From positions 868,501 to 932,500 of the forward strand of contig JAPFBL010001929.1 in the NCBI GenBank assembly GCA_026182355.1: DNA of 64,000 nt. The letters are read 5' to 3'. Shown piece after piece: positions 42,360 to 53,880 of this stretch; positions within the stretch are counted from its first letter, which is position 1, and every line of letters starts with the position of its first letter. Below the pieces are notes generated by a model, which saw nothing but the letters and a program-made list of their open reading frames with translations, did not search any database and had not been told where the DNA came from. The translations under genes and the position numbers were made by a program. Source of the stretch: Hermatobates lingyangjiaoensis. Its lineage: Eukaryota; Arthropoda; Insecta; Hemiptera; Hermatobatidae.

Positions 42360-43580
42360 CCCTTGAGAATTAGAGTCAGGGATGTGGCTAATCCACCAAG
42401 TTCTTATTTTCAAAAGAAGAAACATAAGTAGAAGAAAGAAGTACTGTCTTAATTTGAATAAAAGATCACCGAGCAAAGGATAACACATTCTAAATATTTG
42501 TTCTGTACGGTCTGATGGTAATATAAGGGTCACAGTAAAGTTAATTTGGCAGGGATGGATTCTGACTGGAGTACACAAGTCATTCTGTAAAGGAATATCA
42601 TCTAGAAATTCAAAATTTGTATTACTCAAACCATCAGAGCAATAAAAAAAGAGTCAAAGAGGGTGTTTTGTCAATTACCACTAGTCCACACATTTTCTAC
42701 CCCTGCTTCTCTAATGTCCAAGAGCAAAAGCCGTGTTATCATATGTATGTAGATTTCTAAAGAGAAAGCGTTTCATGGCATTAGTTTTCTCTAACATTGG
42801 TTAATAATAAAACAATTATTATGTATCTGTATTTAAAACTAATAGATTAATTAATTACAGACTATATCAAATATTATAATGCTGTTACTTTTTTAAAGGT
42901 TATCACATATATTATTAAAATGTAAACCCATCATCCCCCAGAAATGTCTCCTCTATTCAACCGACTTCGAAACGTGTTCATCATAAAAAAGATCTATTAC
43001 ATTTATTTAAATCAGTCAATCAATACTCTGACGATTAGTGTTAGCATTTGTGTTTTTAAGTTTTCAGTTATTCATATGCTTGTCTCTTCAAATTCTTTAA
43101 ATTTGTTTATTTTTTACGACTTATCAACAGTTTGCTTATTGTGCAGTTAATTTTTTTTTGAATCTTATTATTTTCAATGTTGAACCTCTTAAATAATTTA
43201 ACCTTTTCTTTAAAAAAAAAAAAAAAACAGTCTGCAGACTAACTTGACGAAATTTTGAAGGGAATACAAAATTGTAAATTTTAAGTAAAGCGAATTATAA
43301 AGTAAAAAATCTAATTGATCTTTATGAATAAAAACATATAAATGTAGAGAAACAATAGATAGCAAATTAAAAAAAAATGAAAACGTTACCACTCAAAAGC
43401 GTTTAGGAGCGCTTAATACATATCTTTTAGTACTTTTAATGGTGTTCCGTTAAATATAGGGCCACGTGTGTTATTATAGGGACACGTCGGTATATATACA
43501 TATATGGCTGTTACTTATTCCGTTATTTCTGACAACGTACAATTGGCAGTAAAGTCTATTTATATTTCTGAGAGATTACC
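42360..43580. other. No gene seen
   Basis: AT-rich DNA with chance frames only. Confidence 0.5.
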
Positions 43581-43641
43581 CGTAAAAATTTGAGTTTCAA
43601 AAGTGTGCATCAATTACAAGAATTTTATTATATACTAATAT

Positions 43642-43649
<8 letters not shown>

Positions 43650-43685
<36 letters not shown>
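43650..43685. repeat. (TA)n microsatellite
   Basis: Preceded by a decayed family H phrase, GAGATTACCCGTAAAAATTTG, at 43570. Confidence 0.9.
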
Positions 43686-43691
<6 letters not shown>

Positions 43692-43871
43692 TTCTGAGAA
43701 AAAACAAATAAAGATCCAAAAGACAAATATAGTTCAATTAAAATAAGAAACATAGTAGCCACACTCAAGAAGATGACGACGACTTAAATATCTTTAGTCT
43801 TTTAATTTTCCTCGGTTAATAGACCGTGGCCATTCAGGTTTTGAATATAAAGGAATATATATATATATGGC

Positions 43872-44005
43872 TGGTTACTAGCCGTTGCGTCTACAACGTA
43901 CTTGGCCTCTCTTTCTCTTTTCTCCTGAAGACGGATTACCCGAAAATTTGAGTTTCAAGTGTGTTTCTTTATTTTGTGTGCTACCTATCCTCAATTTTGA
44001 ACTGA
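43872..44005 (+). mobile_element. PLE pLTR fragment with hammerhead, family H
   Basis: TACTAGCCGTTGCGTCTACAACG, CTTGGCCTCTCTTTCTC, motif at 43922-43952, GTGTGTTTCTTTATTTTGTG. Between (TA)n runs at 43857 and 44006. Close to arm B at 26950-27087. Confidence 0.72.
43922..43952 (+). ncRNA. Hammerhead ribozyme motif, family H
   Basis: Identical in core and helices to 27002-27032 (CUC, CUGAAGA, C, GG-AUUAC-CC, GAAA, AUUU, GAG). Confidence 0.6.
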
Positions 44006-44018
44006 TATATATATATAT

Positions 44019-44135
44019 AAACTACATTGACATAAGAACACCCAGAAATGAAACAAAAACTCACTACTATATTTCGATGTCCTCGTCATCAGGAGAATAG
44101 AATCGTGAAATCGTTTAATTGAATTAGTTATATAT
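44019..44135 (-). mobile_element. PLE pLTR fragment with hammerhead-like motif, family C
   Basis: The reverse family C tail is followed by a motif at 44062-44096: CUGAUGA intact, extra C, short helix II, GAAA, UAU, A. Helix I is weak. Confidence 0.5.
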
Positions 44136-44199
44136 ATAGTTTTTTGATGAAAATGCGATCGGAAACGGACCAATATCGTTTAATGTACATAAAGGAACA

Positions 44200-44740
44200 T
44201 AGCAAAATTAAAAGCACCCACTTATACTCGTAGTCTGTAATTTTTTGTTTGAACTGTCTACAGAAGAGATAAGAGAGGAAAACCAAGCGCACTGGTACAG
44301 AGACGGTTGGGTCTCCAACATAAATAAAAGAGATAACTAAAAGTGACTACCATATTCCGACTACCTTGTCATTTGGTAGAAAAATGTGAGTCACTCCGAA
44401 GACAAGTGACGACTGAAGTAAAGTCTAATTAATGAGGCACTCATTCAGGGTAGCCAACATACGAAGAGAGGGGATACAAGGACCAATAAGGTAAATAATA
44501 ACAAAAATAAATAATAAAACAAAAATATTTTAATATAAACATTTAAAAAAGTATTACAAAAATGAACTATAAACGAAATATAAATAAAGTAACAAAATTG
44601 TATAAAAAGATTAAATTAGGAAAAATAAAGAAAAAGTACGACTGAGGTTAAGCCCAGGAGGAGTTTTACTTCCCAGGAGACAAATAAATGCTTCTTCTGA
44701 AGCTCTCAAAATGATATTCGTGGAAGCTTCAGTTCATCAA
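44200..44740 (-). pseudogene. PLE 3' remnant: C-terminal block, UTR and decayed hammerhead
   Basis: The minus frame NIILRASEEAFICLLGSKTP then PGLNLSR (44640-44730) is the PLE C-terminal block. An AT-rich UTR follows, then a decayed motif near 44345-44395 reading CAAAUGACAAGGUAGUCGG. Same gene-to-ribozyme order as in the 3.6, 4.1 and 18.0 kb copies. Confidence 0.65.
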
Positions 44741-44744
44741 TGAA

Positions 44745-45930
44745 CAATTTTTATTTACAACCATATATTTCAACCATCTACCTTGGTATATAATATCTGG
44801 TTTCAACCATCTTTTGGTTACAGTTTTAATAGACAAACTAGAATAAATTAGTACCGATTTTAAAATATGAAGTAGCAATTACTAAACAACTAATGACTGG
44901 AAAAAAGTCATTGATAACAATATTATAGCTTATAGAATAAGCTAAAAGACAAATATGCTTGAAAAAAATTTTCTTTATCTATTCTTTTTATTAAGTTCGC
45001 AAATGTTGAATATTGTAATATTGTGAGTTGAACATTTTGGCAGTTAAATACAGTCTCAAGAGATCAGAAATAGAAACATAAGATTGAATTAACTAATGTT
45101 ATGTTCATTCATAACACAAGTTCTGAGTTTACAAGGTTTCTTTAAGTTAAACACTGCTATTATTACAAAGTTTTGAAAGAGGGTTTTTTATAAACTCATT
45201 AATTTTTTTATTCTCTAAGATAGAGTTCCTTCATTAATACGGTACCATCATTGCAAAGTTATTGCAGCAGGTGTTTGAGGAACTGATTTCTTTTTGTCTC
45301 TGTACTTCAATATATTTTTCCTCGAGCTATACAGCGCCATCATTACTAAGTTATTGGTTGTGAATGTTAAAGAGATTCAAGTTTTTTTATTTTTTTTTTT
45401 TCATTCTATAGCAGATAGTTGTTGTCATATCCCAAGTAGATTCATTATAACAAATTTGTTTGTGGTAGATGCACATTAGAAAGTCACATAGACGCACAAT
45501 ATACTCCACTTTAATAGATAATTTGACTTGAAGGACGGCCAGATATTTTTACCCAACGAATACTATTGTTTAATATTTACTTATGTTATGATTTAGCATG
45601 CGCACAATTTAAACATGTCTTATAAGAAAGCTGAATGTATTATAAAGCAAATATGCCTTGCTAAAGTTGACATGATGTTATTTTTTATAAAAAAAAAATC
45701 AAGAGAATAAAATGTTTTGATCCTTGATTTATAAAATATGAAGGACTGTAAGAGTTTTTCATATAAACAGTTATCATTTAAAGAAGCTAAAACAGAAAGG
45801 GACAACAAAAGACTCGAATGGAAGAGCGACAGCAGATGAAAAACTCAAGCATTCCACTGTTTATCTTAATTTCTTTTCATATTTTTTTCCTCTTTTTGCT
45901 TTCGTCATCCAGAAATACAATAAGAGTAAG
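44745..45930. other. No gene seen
   Basis: AT-rich; chance frames only. Confidence 0.5.
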
Positions 45931-46140
45931 CTTCCTATTGGTGGGAGTTATAAGGGCGCAACCAATGAGAAGACCGGTTTAGGTAATTAGAGGGTTCTGT
46001 AGGCCTTTCATTACCCCCACTGACACGTTCCATAGTCTCAACTGCTCTACTTGCGTGCACTTCTCTCATCGATTCCCGCCTCGTCGAGGACCCAATCGAT
46101 TCTAGTTTCATTTTTAACGACTTCAGATAAGGATATTTTT

Positions 46141-46190
46141 TCCAAACCCCCCCTCCCCCCCTCCCCCCCCCTCCATAACCCACACCATAC
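46141..46190 (-). other. Potential G-quadruplex on the minus strand
   Basis: C-runs of 6, 6, 8 and 6 separated by single T residues on the plus strand give four adjacent G-runs on the minus strand. Confidence 0.6.
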
Positions 46191-46264
46191 CCCCCACCAT
46201 GCCTCCCTCTTCTTCACAACCAGTCACTCCATCTTTATCCTATTTCCTTTGATGCCATTCTAAA

Positions 46265-47730
46265 TGAATACATTAAATAAATGGCTTGCATGACATGGCA
46301 AACTACTGAAGAAATTACCAACAAATTGAGAAATAAAACTCTTTGAACTGTTTTTTGCAAAGGTCATCATGCCTATGTTAGCCACTTAATTTGCCATTTT
46401 GCATTCTTCAACTCAAGTCAAAATTGCACCCAATCAACAATAAAACGGTTGTTTAAATTTACTGTCTTTATTTTTTTTCTCTTTATCTAGAACTTTAAAA
46501 ACAAGTTTTAAAACATGATTTTTTTCACACACATTTTTTTTTAGAAATAACGCATATTATTTAATTTGATAAAAAGTAATAATAACAGTGTGGTTTAAGA
46601 AAATATCAATATACGTAGAATAATCCGCAATTATTATTAATATATACGCTGAAATGATGAAATGTACAAAAAAAGCAACCAAACCACTCAGTCGATCTTA
46701 AGAGAAACATTTGTGAATACAGTTGACCTTCGTTTATTCTAATCTCCTAATCCAGATTTACGTTTCTTTAGATAGTGGGTGGTTAAAAATTTGTATCCAT
46801 AGGGATAAAAATTAGTTCAGAGAACGTGTGCTACAAGTCAAGGCATTAGTAGTACTAAGGGCTCTTAAGGATACTGAGGGAGTTACCAGGAGCAGTATGA
46901 AGTTAACTATCCAAAATAAGTTTATAGAAGATTTCCTCGCTGGTATCTTTTTAAGACGTATTTCATATAATAAGTTTACGTACTAAAATTAACATGTTAA
47001 TCTAATGCAAGTAAATATTTACAGGAAAAATATAGCCGTATGATGAAATAGATCAAGGAAAACAAGTTTTTTGGATTCTGTAAATATTTACAGTAACAAC
47101 TGTCATATTTACAATAAGAGGCTATTTTAATAAGGTAATCAATATCATGCTTCCGTTTTCTTTAATCTTTCAAACATTTTTCCATTTTTTTTGTATTATA
47201 TGCACTAGATTTTTTGTCAGCTAGAAATGTCTAGAACAACCACTTTGTCTGGAAAATAAGTTTCAAGTATTTATATTAATAAAAGACATTATCAATACAA
47301 ATGTTCATTAATATTTCTAATTAAAACTCAATTGTCAATCTCATTTAAAAAAAAAAATGTATAAAAATCTCTTAAAAGAAAACAACTCTGCTTTATCAGT
47401 TGCTAATTTTAAAACTTGTTGATCAAAAACGATTGCTTGCACTTCTTTATTGAGACATTGGCATTAATTCATACTAAGGGTAACTTCTTATATGATAAAT
47501 ATTACTCTATATTGATCTGGAGACCAAATAAATCTGGTGCAAGACGGTGCAGGAAAAAATTCCCTGAGGAAAAAAAACCCCGAGGAAAAAATCCCTCCTC
47601 AAAAAATCCTTACCCCCTTTAAAAAAAAAAAGAAAATAAATATATTTTCTGACTAGAAGTACTATATTAAACCAATACCAAATTACCAAAAACTTTTGGA
47701 AATTCAAAATAATTTTTACAAGTAATTATA
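46265..47730. other. No gene seen
   Basis: AT-rich; a local AAAAAATCC/CCCCGAGGAAAAAA repetition at 47548-47612 is simple sequence. Confidence 0.5.
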
Positions 47731-47739
47731 TTTATTTAA

Positions 47740-48065
47740 ATAGAAACTGGAAAACAGCACAATATAAAAATAGGTCCACAATATAACTAAATATTACATT
47801 AAAGATTATTTTTTTCAAAGAAAAATATAGTCTGTGGATTTTAATAACAACTGTCTAGTTTGAATATTTTTCTTTGAAAAGTAATGTTTAATATAACACT
47901 TAGTTTTTCTGTTTCAAAATTTATACTTCTGTCTATGAAAAAGGTTTTAAATAAAAACCGAAACGTTGGCAATGAGAGTTGAATTTGAACCTGAAGAACT
48001 GACCGAGTCCTGATAACTTTAATTTTGTTTCTATTTCATTGTCAATATTTTCATCAATATTTATA
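47740..48065 (+). mobile_element. Family B pLTR, mostly one arm
   Basis: An internal palindrome (TTTTTTTCAAAGAAAAATATAG / ATATTTTTCTTTGAAAAG) is followed by TTATACTTCTGTCTATG, AAACCGAAACGTTGGC (motif 47930-47970) and CTGAAGAACTGACCGAGTCC. It matches the left part of the RT-bearing PLE (16726-16960) inverted. Confidence 0.65.
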
Positions 48066-48157
48066 TAGATACAGATTGAAAATCATGTGCATTCTTAGAC
48101 TCTAAGGAAATGTAATCCAGTTAATAAATACAAGTATACCATATTAATAAATCAGTT

Positions 48158-48316
48158 AAAAGACTAAGATCTTTCAACTTTAATAAGCAGTCTTCATCAG
48201 AGTCAAATCTCAACTGATGAAAGCTTGTTACAGACGAAAGATCTTAGTCTCTTTTTTTGATTTCTTACTTTTGTTTGAACGTTGATTTGTATTTTTATTG
48301 TGAAATATTGTTATAA
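48158..48316. mobile_element. Decayed family A foldback
   Basis: AAGACTAAGATCTTTCAAC, CAGTCTTCATCAGAGTC, TCAACTGATGAAAGCTTG, GAAAGATCTTAGTC and a remnant of GTTTGATCATTG. Both cores are eroded. Confidence 0.65.
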
Positions 48317-48734
48317 AAATATACATATATGTATAACAAGTATTTCATAGGTAATCTATGCAACATATTAATAAAAACAAAAAAATATTTAATAGAACAG
48401 CAGCCTAATTCATATTTATGCATGACAACATTTGCGATTAAGATATCTTTCAGGCAACAATTAAAAGCGCATCATTAAATCTGATTTAGGGAGGTATTGA
48501 TGAATCATAAGGCTGGCTTTCATGCGGCTTCTAGTTCTTATGTAACAGAAAACACGGGTAGCCTACTGCTATAGTAGTCTTACAGTCCTAGATGAGACAG
48601 ATCGTTTCATGGAAAGAATAATTGTCTAACAAACACATAATAACACAAAAACAACTTCAACTATAAGTTACAAAAAATTTAAGCATTTAACAATTGATGA
48701 AGTACATTATTTTAGAAAATTGAGGAATATGTTG

Positions 48735-49005
48735 GTCACGATGCAAGTACCTATCAGTTCATCACCGACGTTTCGACAATTTTATTGATATTTTCAGGAT
48801 GATAACACCTAAACAATAAAATCAGACAGGCTATAAACAGTATTTAAAATAATTATAATTACCGTCTATTTGGGTTGTTTACTTGAAATTAACATCGAAT
48901 TTACCAACTGTTGTAGTCAACTATTTCACAAATCCGATGTTAATTTCAAGTAACTAAACAAGATTTAAGCTAAATTATAATTATTTGAAATACTGTTTAT
49001 ATTCT
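48735..49005. mobile_element. Hammerhead-bearing element with long inverted repeat
   Basis: TGTTTACTTGAAATTAACATCG (48889) is inverted as CGATGTTAATTTCAAGTA (48933). The outer part TAAACAGTATTTAAAATAATTATAATT is inverted at 48971-49000. The hammerhead at 48758-48805 lies just outside the left arm. Confidence 0.55.
48758..48805 (-). ncRNA. Hammerhead-like ribozyme with extended helix I
   Basis: Minus strand: UAUCAUCC/GGUGAUGA gives eight pairs with wobbles, core CUGAAAA (G8 to A), UAU, helix II CAAU-AAA-AUUG, UC, GAAA, helix III AC/GU, C. Helix I is the longest seen in the window; the core change argues against activity. Confidence 0.5.
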
Positions 49006-49431
49006 GTTAAGATACAATGTATATTTTGAACCCCCACTCCTCTCAAAGTGTACATTCTGAACCCCACCCCCCTCTCCCATATCAAAGACCTAGTGACAAG
49101 TACCTGCTGAATTCCATCCCACACACACTTGATAACACTAACATATTCTGGGTCATATCTGTTTTAGATAAATCACTTCTTGTATTTTTGAACTAACCAT
49201 GAATCTTTTATTCAAATTAACAAGTTAGAGTTAATAAATAAAGGTTAAATTTGTTAAATTATTTTCAGTTGTGCTTAATATATCATTTCTTAATGAAGAC
49301 TCTAGACTGAAAATAGCGTGAGGTTTCTGTTTTTACTTATTGGAGATGAGAAAACCAAGTTGAGTTCAAATAATTCATTTTATCTCGGATGAGAGAGAAG
49401 TAGTAAAGTATTTAGTAGATTCGTTTAAATT

Positions 49432-49746
49432 TCAACAAAGAACGATAGTTACATGCGAACAAAACACCTTTCGAGACCAGTCCTTGAGGCGATTTATATG
49501 CCTAGCACAGTATTCAAGAAAATTTAAATTACTCCACTCCTCTCCCCCTTCCAAGAATCTTGGGTGCTTAACTGCAGGCAAAATGTTGAAACGCTTGAGA
49601 AATGCTAAATTGTTTGCAACATGCATATTGCAGTCGAAGGCAGTGCATGTCGAGAATGCATTCTGCACAATCACGCACCTTGTCTTGGGCAGGTAATCAC
49701 ATAGTGGCACATTGCTTTCCCGCCTACCTTGTTTGCAAAATCTCAA
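49432..49746 (-). CDS. Uncharacterised 104-residue frame, possibly repeat-derived
   Basis: The frame reads MRFCKQGRRESNVPLCDY at its start and has a hydrophilic, Cys/His-rich tail (WSNLNFLEYCARHINRLKDW). Its GC content is higher than its flanks, which often marks an inserted repeat. A 16-base piece of it (49555-49571) recurs on the other strand at 50246-50261. I recognise no domain, and a mobile-element relic is as likely as a gene. Confidence 0.22.
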   Translation of the reverse strand: MRFCKQGRRESNVPLCDYLPKTRCVIVQNAFSTCTAFDCNMHVANNLAFLKRFNILPAVKHPRFLEGGEEWSNLNFLEYCARHINRLKDWSRKVFCSHVTIVLC

Positions 49747-50181
49747 CCAGTGGAAAATCTAACCTGCACCTTACACTTTAAAGAGACTATGCAATTTTCA
49801 TTCGAAATTATTAAAGCTAAAATTAAATTATTTTATCAATGTAAAATTTACTTTAAAAAAATGTGTACCGAAAAAAAATATAATTCCTCATATAATATTT
49901 TAAAAACACCAGTTAAACCTATGATTAAAATGAAAACAATAAAATGTACTAAAAATTAAAAAATATGTAAAATTGGCATTAAAAAACACATTACATTCTT
50001 AAAAAAATAGATCATAATTATGTCATAAAATCTGTTATACATATATAAAAAATCAGTAATACATCAACGTTTGATAGTATAATTTTCTAGGTTTAACAGC
50101 AAACGAGTTTGATCCCAATTATACAAGACATACATAACAATATATATATTCTCGATGTAATATCGAGATGTAATATATATA

Positions 50182-50185
<4 letters not shown>

Positions 50186-50235
<50 letters not shown>
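50186..50235. repeat. (TA)n microsatellite
   Basis: About 50 bases, near-perfect. Confidence 0.92.
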
Positions 50236-50238
<3 letters not shown>

Positions 50239-50644
50239 GCTCGATTAAGCACCCAAGATTGAATTTGTATTTTGAACCTGACCAATCCCCCTCCCCCCAA
50301 AAATAAAACATTAACGATTTGCTTATAAAACTTATAGTTTCAATTTTTTTGTTTAAGTATCATGATGAAGAATAGTGTACTTTACAGTCTAGTGAGTTTG
50401 GCGTCTTTTGTTACTTCTTAAGACGGATAAAATTAAAACCTGGAAACTGTAAATGCCTGTATATTGTGTTATGTTTGTTAGTATTTTTTTAACATTTGTT
50501 TTCCGTTTTTGATCAATTTTCATTTAATAAACAATCAAAATATTATTATTAAAAGAATACATATACTTGTCTTGGTGTTGTTAGTTAGTTAACTTTTTAT
50601 ATTTTTAAGTAACACTTTGGATATTGCTTTGACACGGTGTAACA

Positions 50645-50692
50645 GAGTTCGATATGTTTCTACGGTTCATTCATCATCATCAGATAACATAA
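50645..50692 (-). ncRNA. Hammerhead-like motif, trinucleotide-expanded
   Basis: Minus strand: CUGAUGA, then UGAUGAAUGAACCGUA, GAAA, CAUAU, C, GAAC. Both boxes and the C before helix I are intact, but helix II does not pair well after a TGA/ATG repeat expansion. Confidence 0.38.
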
Positions 50693-51222
50693 CTGTCTAT
50701 TTCTGTTCCTCATTCATAAATCTAATGAAGACCTCATGACAAGGCTTAAGCTGATACCTACGCCAGTTTGTAATTCCATTAGGTCTAAAGAGTCTCCCGG
50801 GTTACTTAACAAGTTTCTCACCGACCTTGAAAATAACAGTTTTAAAATCTTCTCACTGTATTCCAACTGAATGCTTTTATTTTTCAAATTTCTATTTTCT
50901 ACAATTTTCAGATAACAATGAACTTTTTTCTTCTATTAATTATTAAATATCCTATAAATAATTATATAGTTAACTTCACTTAAGTGAGGCCACTCACTAG
51001 GACTGCAGGTAAAATGTTTCAGTAGCTATTGAGAAAATATGTACTGACATAAATTCAGTGTATATTTATATCAGTGAAGTATAAAACTAGCAGAAAAAGT
51101 AAAATAATCAAATAAATGCTTTAAGGCCTTTCACTTTATGTCAACAGACAGCAAAGAAAACATTAAATTACTTTGGGTTGTCTCTGATGATATAAAATGA
51201 AAGGCCTCACAGCATTTATTAA

Positions 51223-51285
51223 TATTGTGGTTTTATATTTCATTGATTGAATCACGTGTTATTGTGATTCTTCTGCATATCAGTA
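51223..51285 (+). mobile_element. Family A right-end remnant
   Basis: ATTGTGGTTTTATATTTCATTG then ATCACGTGTTATTGTG follow the family A tail order. Confidence 0.45.
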
Positions 51286-51479
51286 AATATATATTTAATA
51301 CATTTATTTCAGCAAATTCAGTAAAATTTTCCAATATTTTCTTTCCTCTGTTTCTTTACTCTGTTGTGTCCACTTTGACAGATTTATCTAAGAATAACTT
51401 AAAAAAGAGTTAAAATATTTTTTATTACTTATACTATTTTCATTAACAAATCGTGATTATTATTATACAAGTTAACATC

Positions 51480-51605
51480 AACAGTAAAACACCTTTAAGC
51501 CAATATTTCTGCTATATGTTCGTTAAATTGTCTCTAAGAGTAGCACTGTAGTTTCATTTAAATACAACGTTCACGTAAAGTTTTTGCAATAGAAAAATAC
51601 TAAGG
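51480..51605 (+). repeat. Interspersed repeat R5, copy 1
   Basis: CAGTAAAACACCTTTAAGCC through CTCTAAGAGTAGCACTGTAG and AATAGAAAAATACTAAGGTA is repeated at 53005-53140 in the same direction with few changes. Confidence 0.75.
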
Positions 51606-51796
51606 TATATATATATATATATATATCTGATTGGTTGATGCAGGACCAAATAAGCTTGACTCATTTTTTTGCTTGCTGTTTTCAAAGTTGAAGGCTTCTA
51701 GCTGTGATCGAAGTCACGTACAGTGGTTCTTCTCTTCCAATCTACCAATCAGATATTAGAACCAGACCCCTCATGTAGATTTCAATATATATATAT

Positions 51797-52020
51797 GTAT
51801 ATATCAATGATCAAACCACAATATGAAATGGGGAAAAAAGACTAAGATCTTTCAACCGTAACAAGCGGTCTTCGACAGAGTCAAAACCATAAACCTCTAG
51901 TTCGGTTTTGACACTGACGAAGACCGCTTGTATCTTAGTATCTTAGTATTTTTTCTCCATTTCATATTGTGGTTTGATCATTGATTGTTATTTCACGTGT
52001 TTATGTGAAATCTTGTTTTA
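51797..52020. mobile_element. Hammerhead foldback element, family A
   Basis: Both outer arms are intact (ATCAATGATCAAACCACAATATG and CATATTGTGGTTTGATCATTGAT). The reverse motif lies at 51840-51882 (core CUGUCGA); the forward arm has lost part of helix II and GAAA. The tail CACGTGTTTATGTGAAATC leads into (TA)n. Confidence 0.8.
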
Positions 52021-52044
52021 TATATATATATATATTATATATAT

Positions 52045-52130
52045 ATTCAGGAAGGTATTCAGAAACCTTGAAAAACTAGTGAAGAAAATGACATCAGCGA
52101 AATACGGTCAGCTGTTCAACGAAATATATA
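52045..52130 (+). pseudogene. PLE N-terminal ORF fragment
   Basis: The frame RKVFRNLEKLVKKMTSAKYG then QLFNEIYI is almost the same as 12280-12371. Flanked by (TA)n on both sides. Confidence 0.55.
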
Positions 52131-52138
52131 TATTATAT

Positions 52139-52169
<31 letters not shown>

Positions 52170-52175
52170 TATAGA
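52120..52175. repeat. (TA)n microsatellite, imperfect
   Basis: TA tract after the PLE fragment. Confidence 0.88.
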
Positions 52176-52179
52176 TTTA

Positions 52180-52980
52180 CAAAACTTACATGGATTGTGG
52201 AATATGATATAGTTTTACAAATTACATGCTAATTGAAAATATATAAAACTGTATATATAAAATATTAATTAAATTTAAATAGTATTTTTAATTAAATTAA
52301 TATTATTTTAATATTAATAATAATACTTATTATTATTTATATTAATAATTATAATACATTTAATATTAATTTTATTAAAAATTAGTATTTTTGATTTATA
52401 ATTAAGAGGTCATAGCCTATAATATAGCTTTCTTCTTTCTGATAACTTACTATTGTCAAGATTCACCCATGAGGGTGAATTTCAACCCCATTGAAATTTC
52501 TGAGCAATGCTTATAAGTTAAAGATTATAGCTACTGGAACACTACTAGAGGCTTCCATCGGTTGAAAACTGAAGAGTGTTGTCACTTGTGAATGTTTGAT
52601 AAGAAATCAGCGCATTCATATTGCTCCGATGAATAATTCACATTAAGAATACAGTATTAATACAATAGAGTTGTTTTTGGGAGAAAACTAAAAGGTACAA
52701 AACTGTAGCATAACAGCTGTGGAAAAGCCGCAGAACTGAAGAGTGATGTTAGATGAAGCGACGATAGAGTGCAGCAGTAGCAATACCTGGGAAAGTCACC
52801 TCTACTTTGAGGATCTGTTTGTGGTTTCATGATGTGAACATCGCAGTCCAGCATATACTACCATATTCATCATTTCCAGCAGAACCCAGTTGATTCTTTC
52901 AGATTTGATAGAAACATTTATATACAGTTTTCAATGTTTTTCTTATATCGACTAAATATATTGAATACTATTTTTCTTTC
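52180..52980. other. No gene seen
   Basis: Very AT-rich to 52400 (runs of TAATATTAA type), then unclassified DNA with a small minus frame at 52657-52854 lacking support. Confidence 0.5.
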
Positions 52981-52984
52981 TTTA

Positions 52985-53295
52985 CAGATCTTTGATCTAG
53001 CGTCAAACAGTAAGAACACCTTTAAGCCAACGCTTCGTCTATATGTTCCTCAAACCGTCTCTAAGAGTAGCACTGTAGTTTGATTTGAATAGAACACTCA
53101 CGTAAAGTTTTTTTCCAATAGAAAAATACTAAGGTAATAATGTATATTCATATAAATAATGTAAGTAATATAGTTTTTTTCATGTTAGTGTAGTTAATTT
53201 CTGTATGGAAGTAGCCCTGAAGATGTCTACAAGTATAGATTAAACATTCGCTTAATTATTGTTTGACGCTAGACCAAACCTCGATAAAGAAAGAA
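52985..53295. mobile_element. Element with R5 repeat, hammerhead-like motif and inverted ends
   Basis: GATCTAGCGTCAAAC (52993) is inverted as GTTTGACGCTAGACC (53262). Between them lie R5 copy 2 (53005-53140) and CUGAAGA, U, helix II GUCUA-CAAGUA-UAGAU, UAAA at 53220-53246, a hammerhead-like core with GAAA changed to UAAA. Confidence 0.55.
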
Positions 53296-53880
53296 AAATA
53301 GTATACAATTTTCATTTTCATTTACCCATAAATCTGAATGACGTATACTCTCTAAACCACAGTAAAAAACGCTGTTATAAGACGACGATCATTTACCAAA
53401 CATACATGGTTCTGGTCAGAAACTCTCAAGATGTATTGATTGAGGAGAGAGGTAACAAGGGTGCAACAACTTCAGTAGTTAAATTGAACAAAGCAGTAGC
53501 TTATTTTAGCAAATAAATAATAAAAATCATTACATAAACTAAACAGTTAAGATTACCGCGTATAAAAAATCGGATTGTTAAACACATTACCAAGTCTTCA
53601 TTAATAAAATGAATAAGTATTAAATGAATAAATACTAATATATAAATTATACTATTAGTGATGATTTATCAAATTACACTTACTATTAACGAGATCAGTA
53701 GTATTGAGTTACCAGGTTAACAGTAATTTTTCGATTTCTTTAACTTGGATACGTTTTAAACACCTTTTTTACATCTTTTCTCTTTCAGAACTACATCACT
53801 AGTAAAAGTACACTACATGTCGCTTTTTTTTTTGTTAGGCTTAAGTAAGACTCTGACAAGAACTAGTTATTTTGGTTAAA

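Noticed and set aside
49021..50300. A larger element spanning the C-rich TTTTGAACC phrases at 49021 and 50271
   Set aside because: Only short phrases agree; no consistent order or ends could be established by eye.
53259..53516. 85-residue plus-strand frame followed by AATAAA
   Set aside because: Its start lies inside a repeat end, and AATAAA is common in this DNA; the protein is not recognisable.
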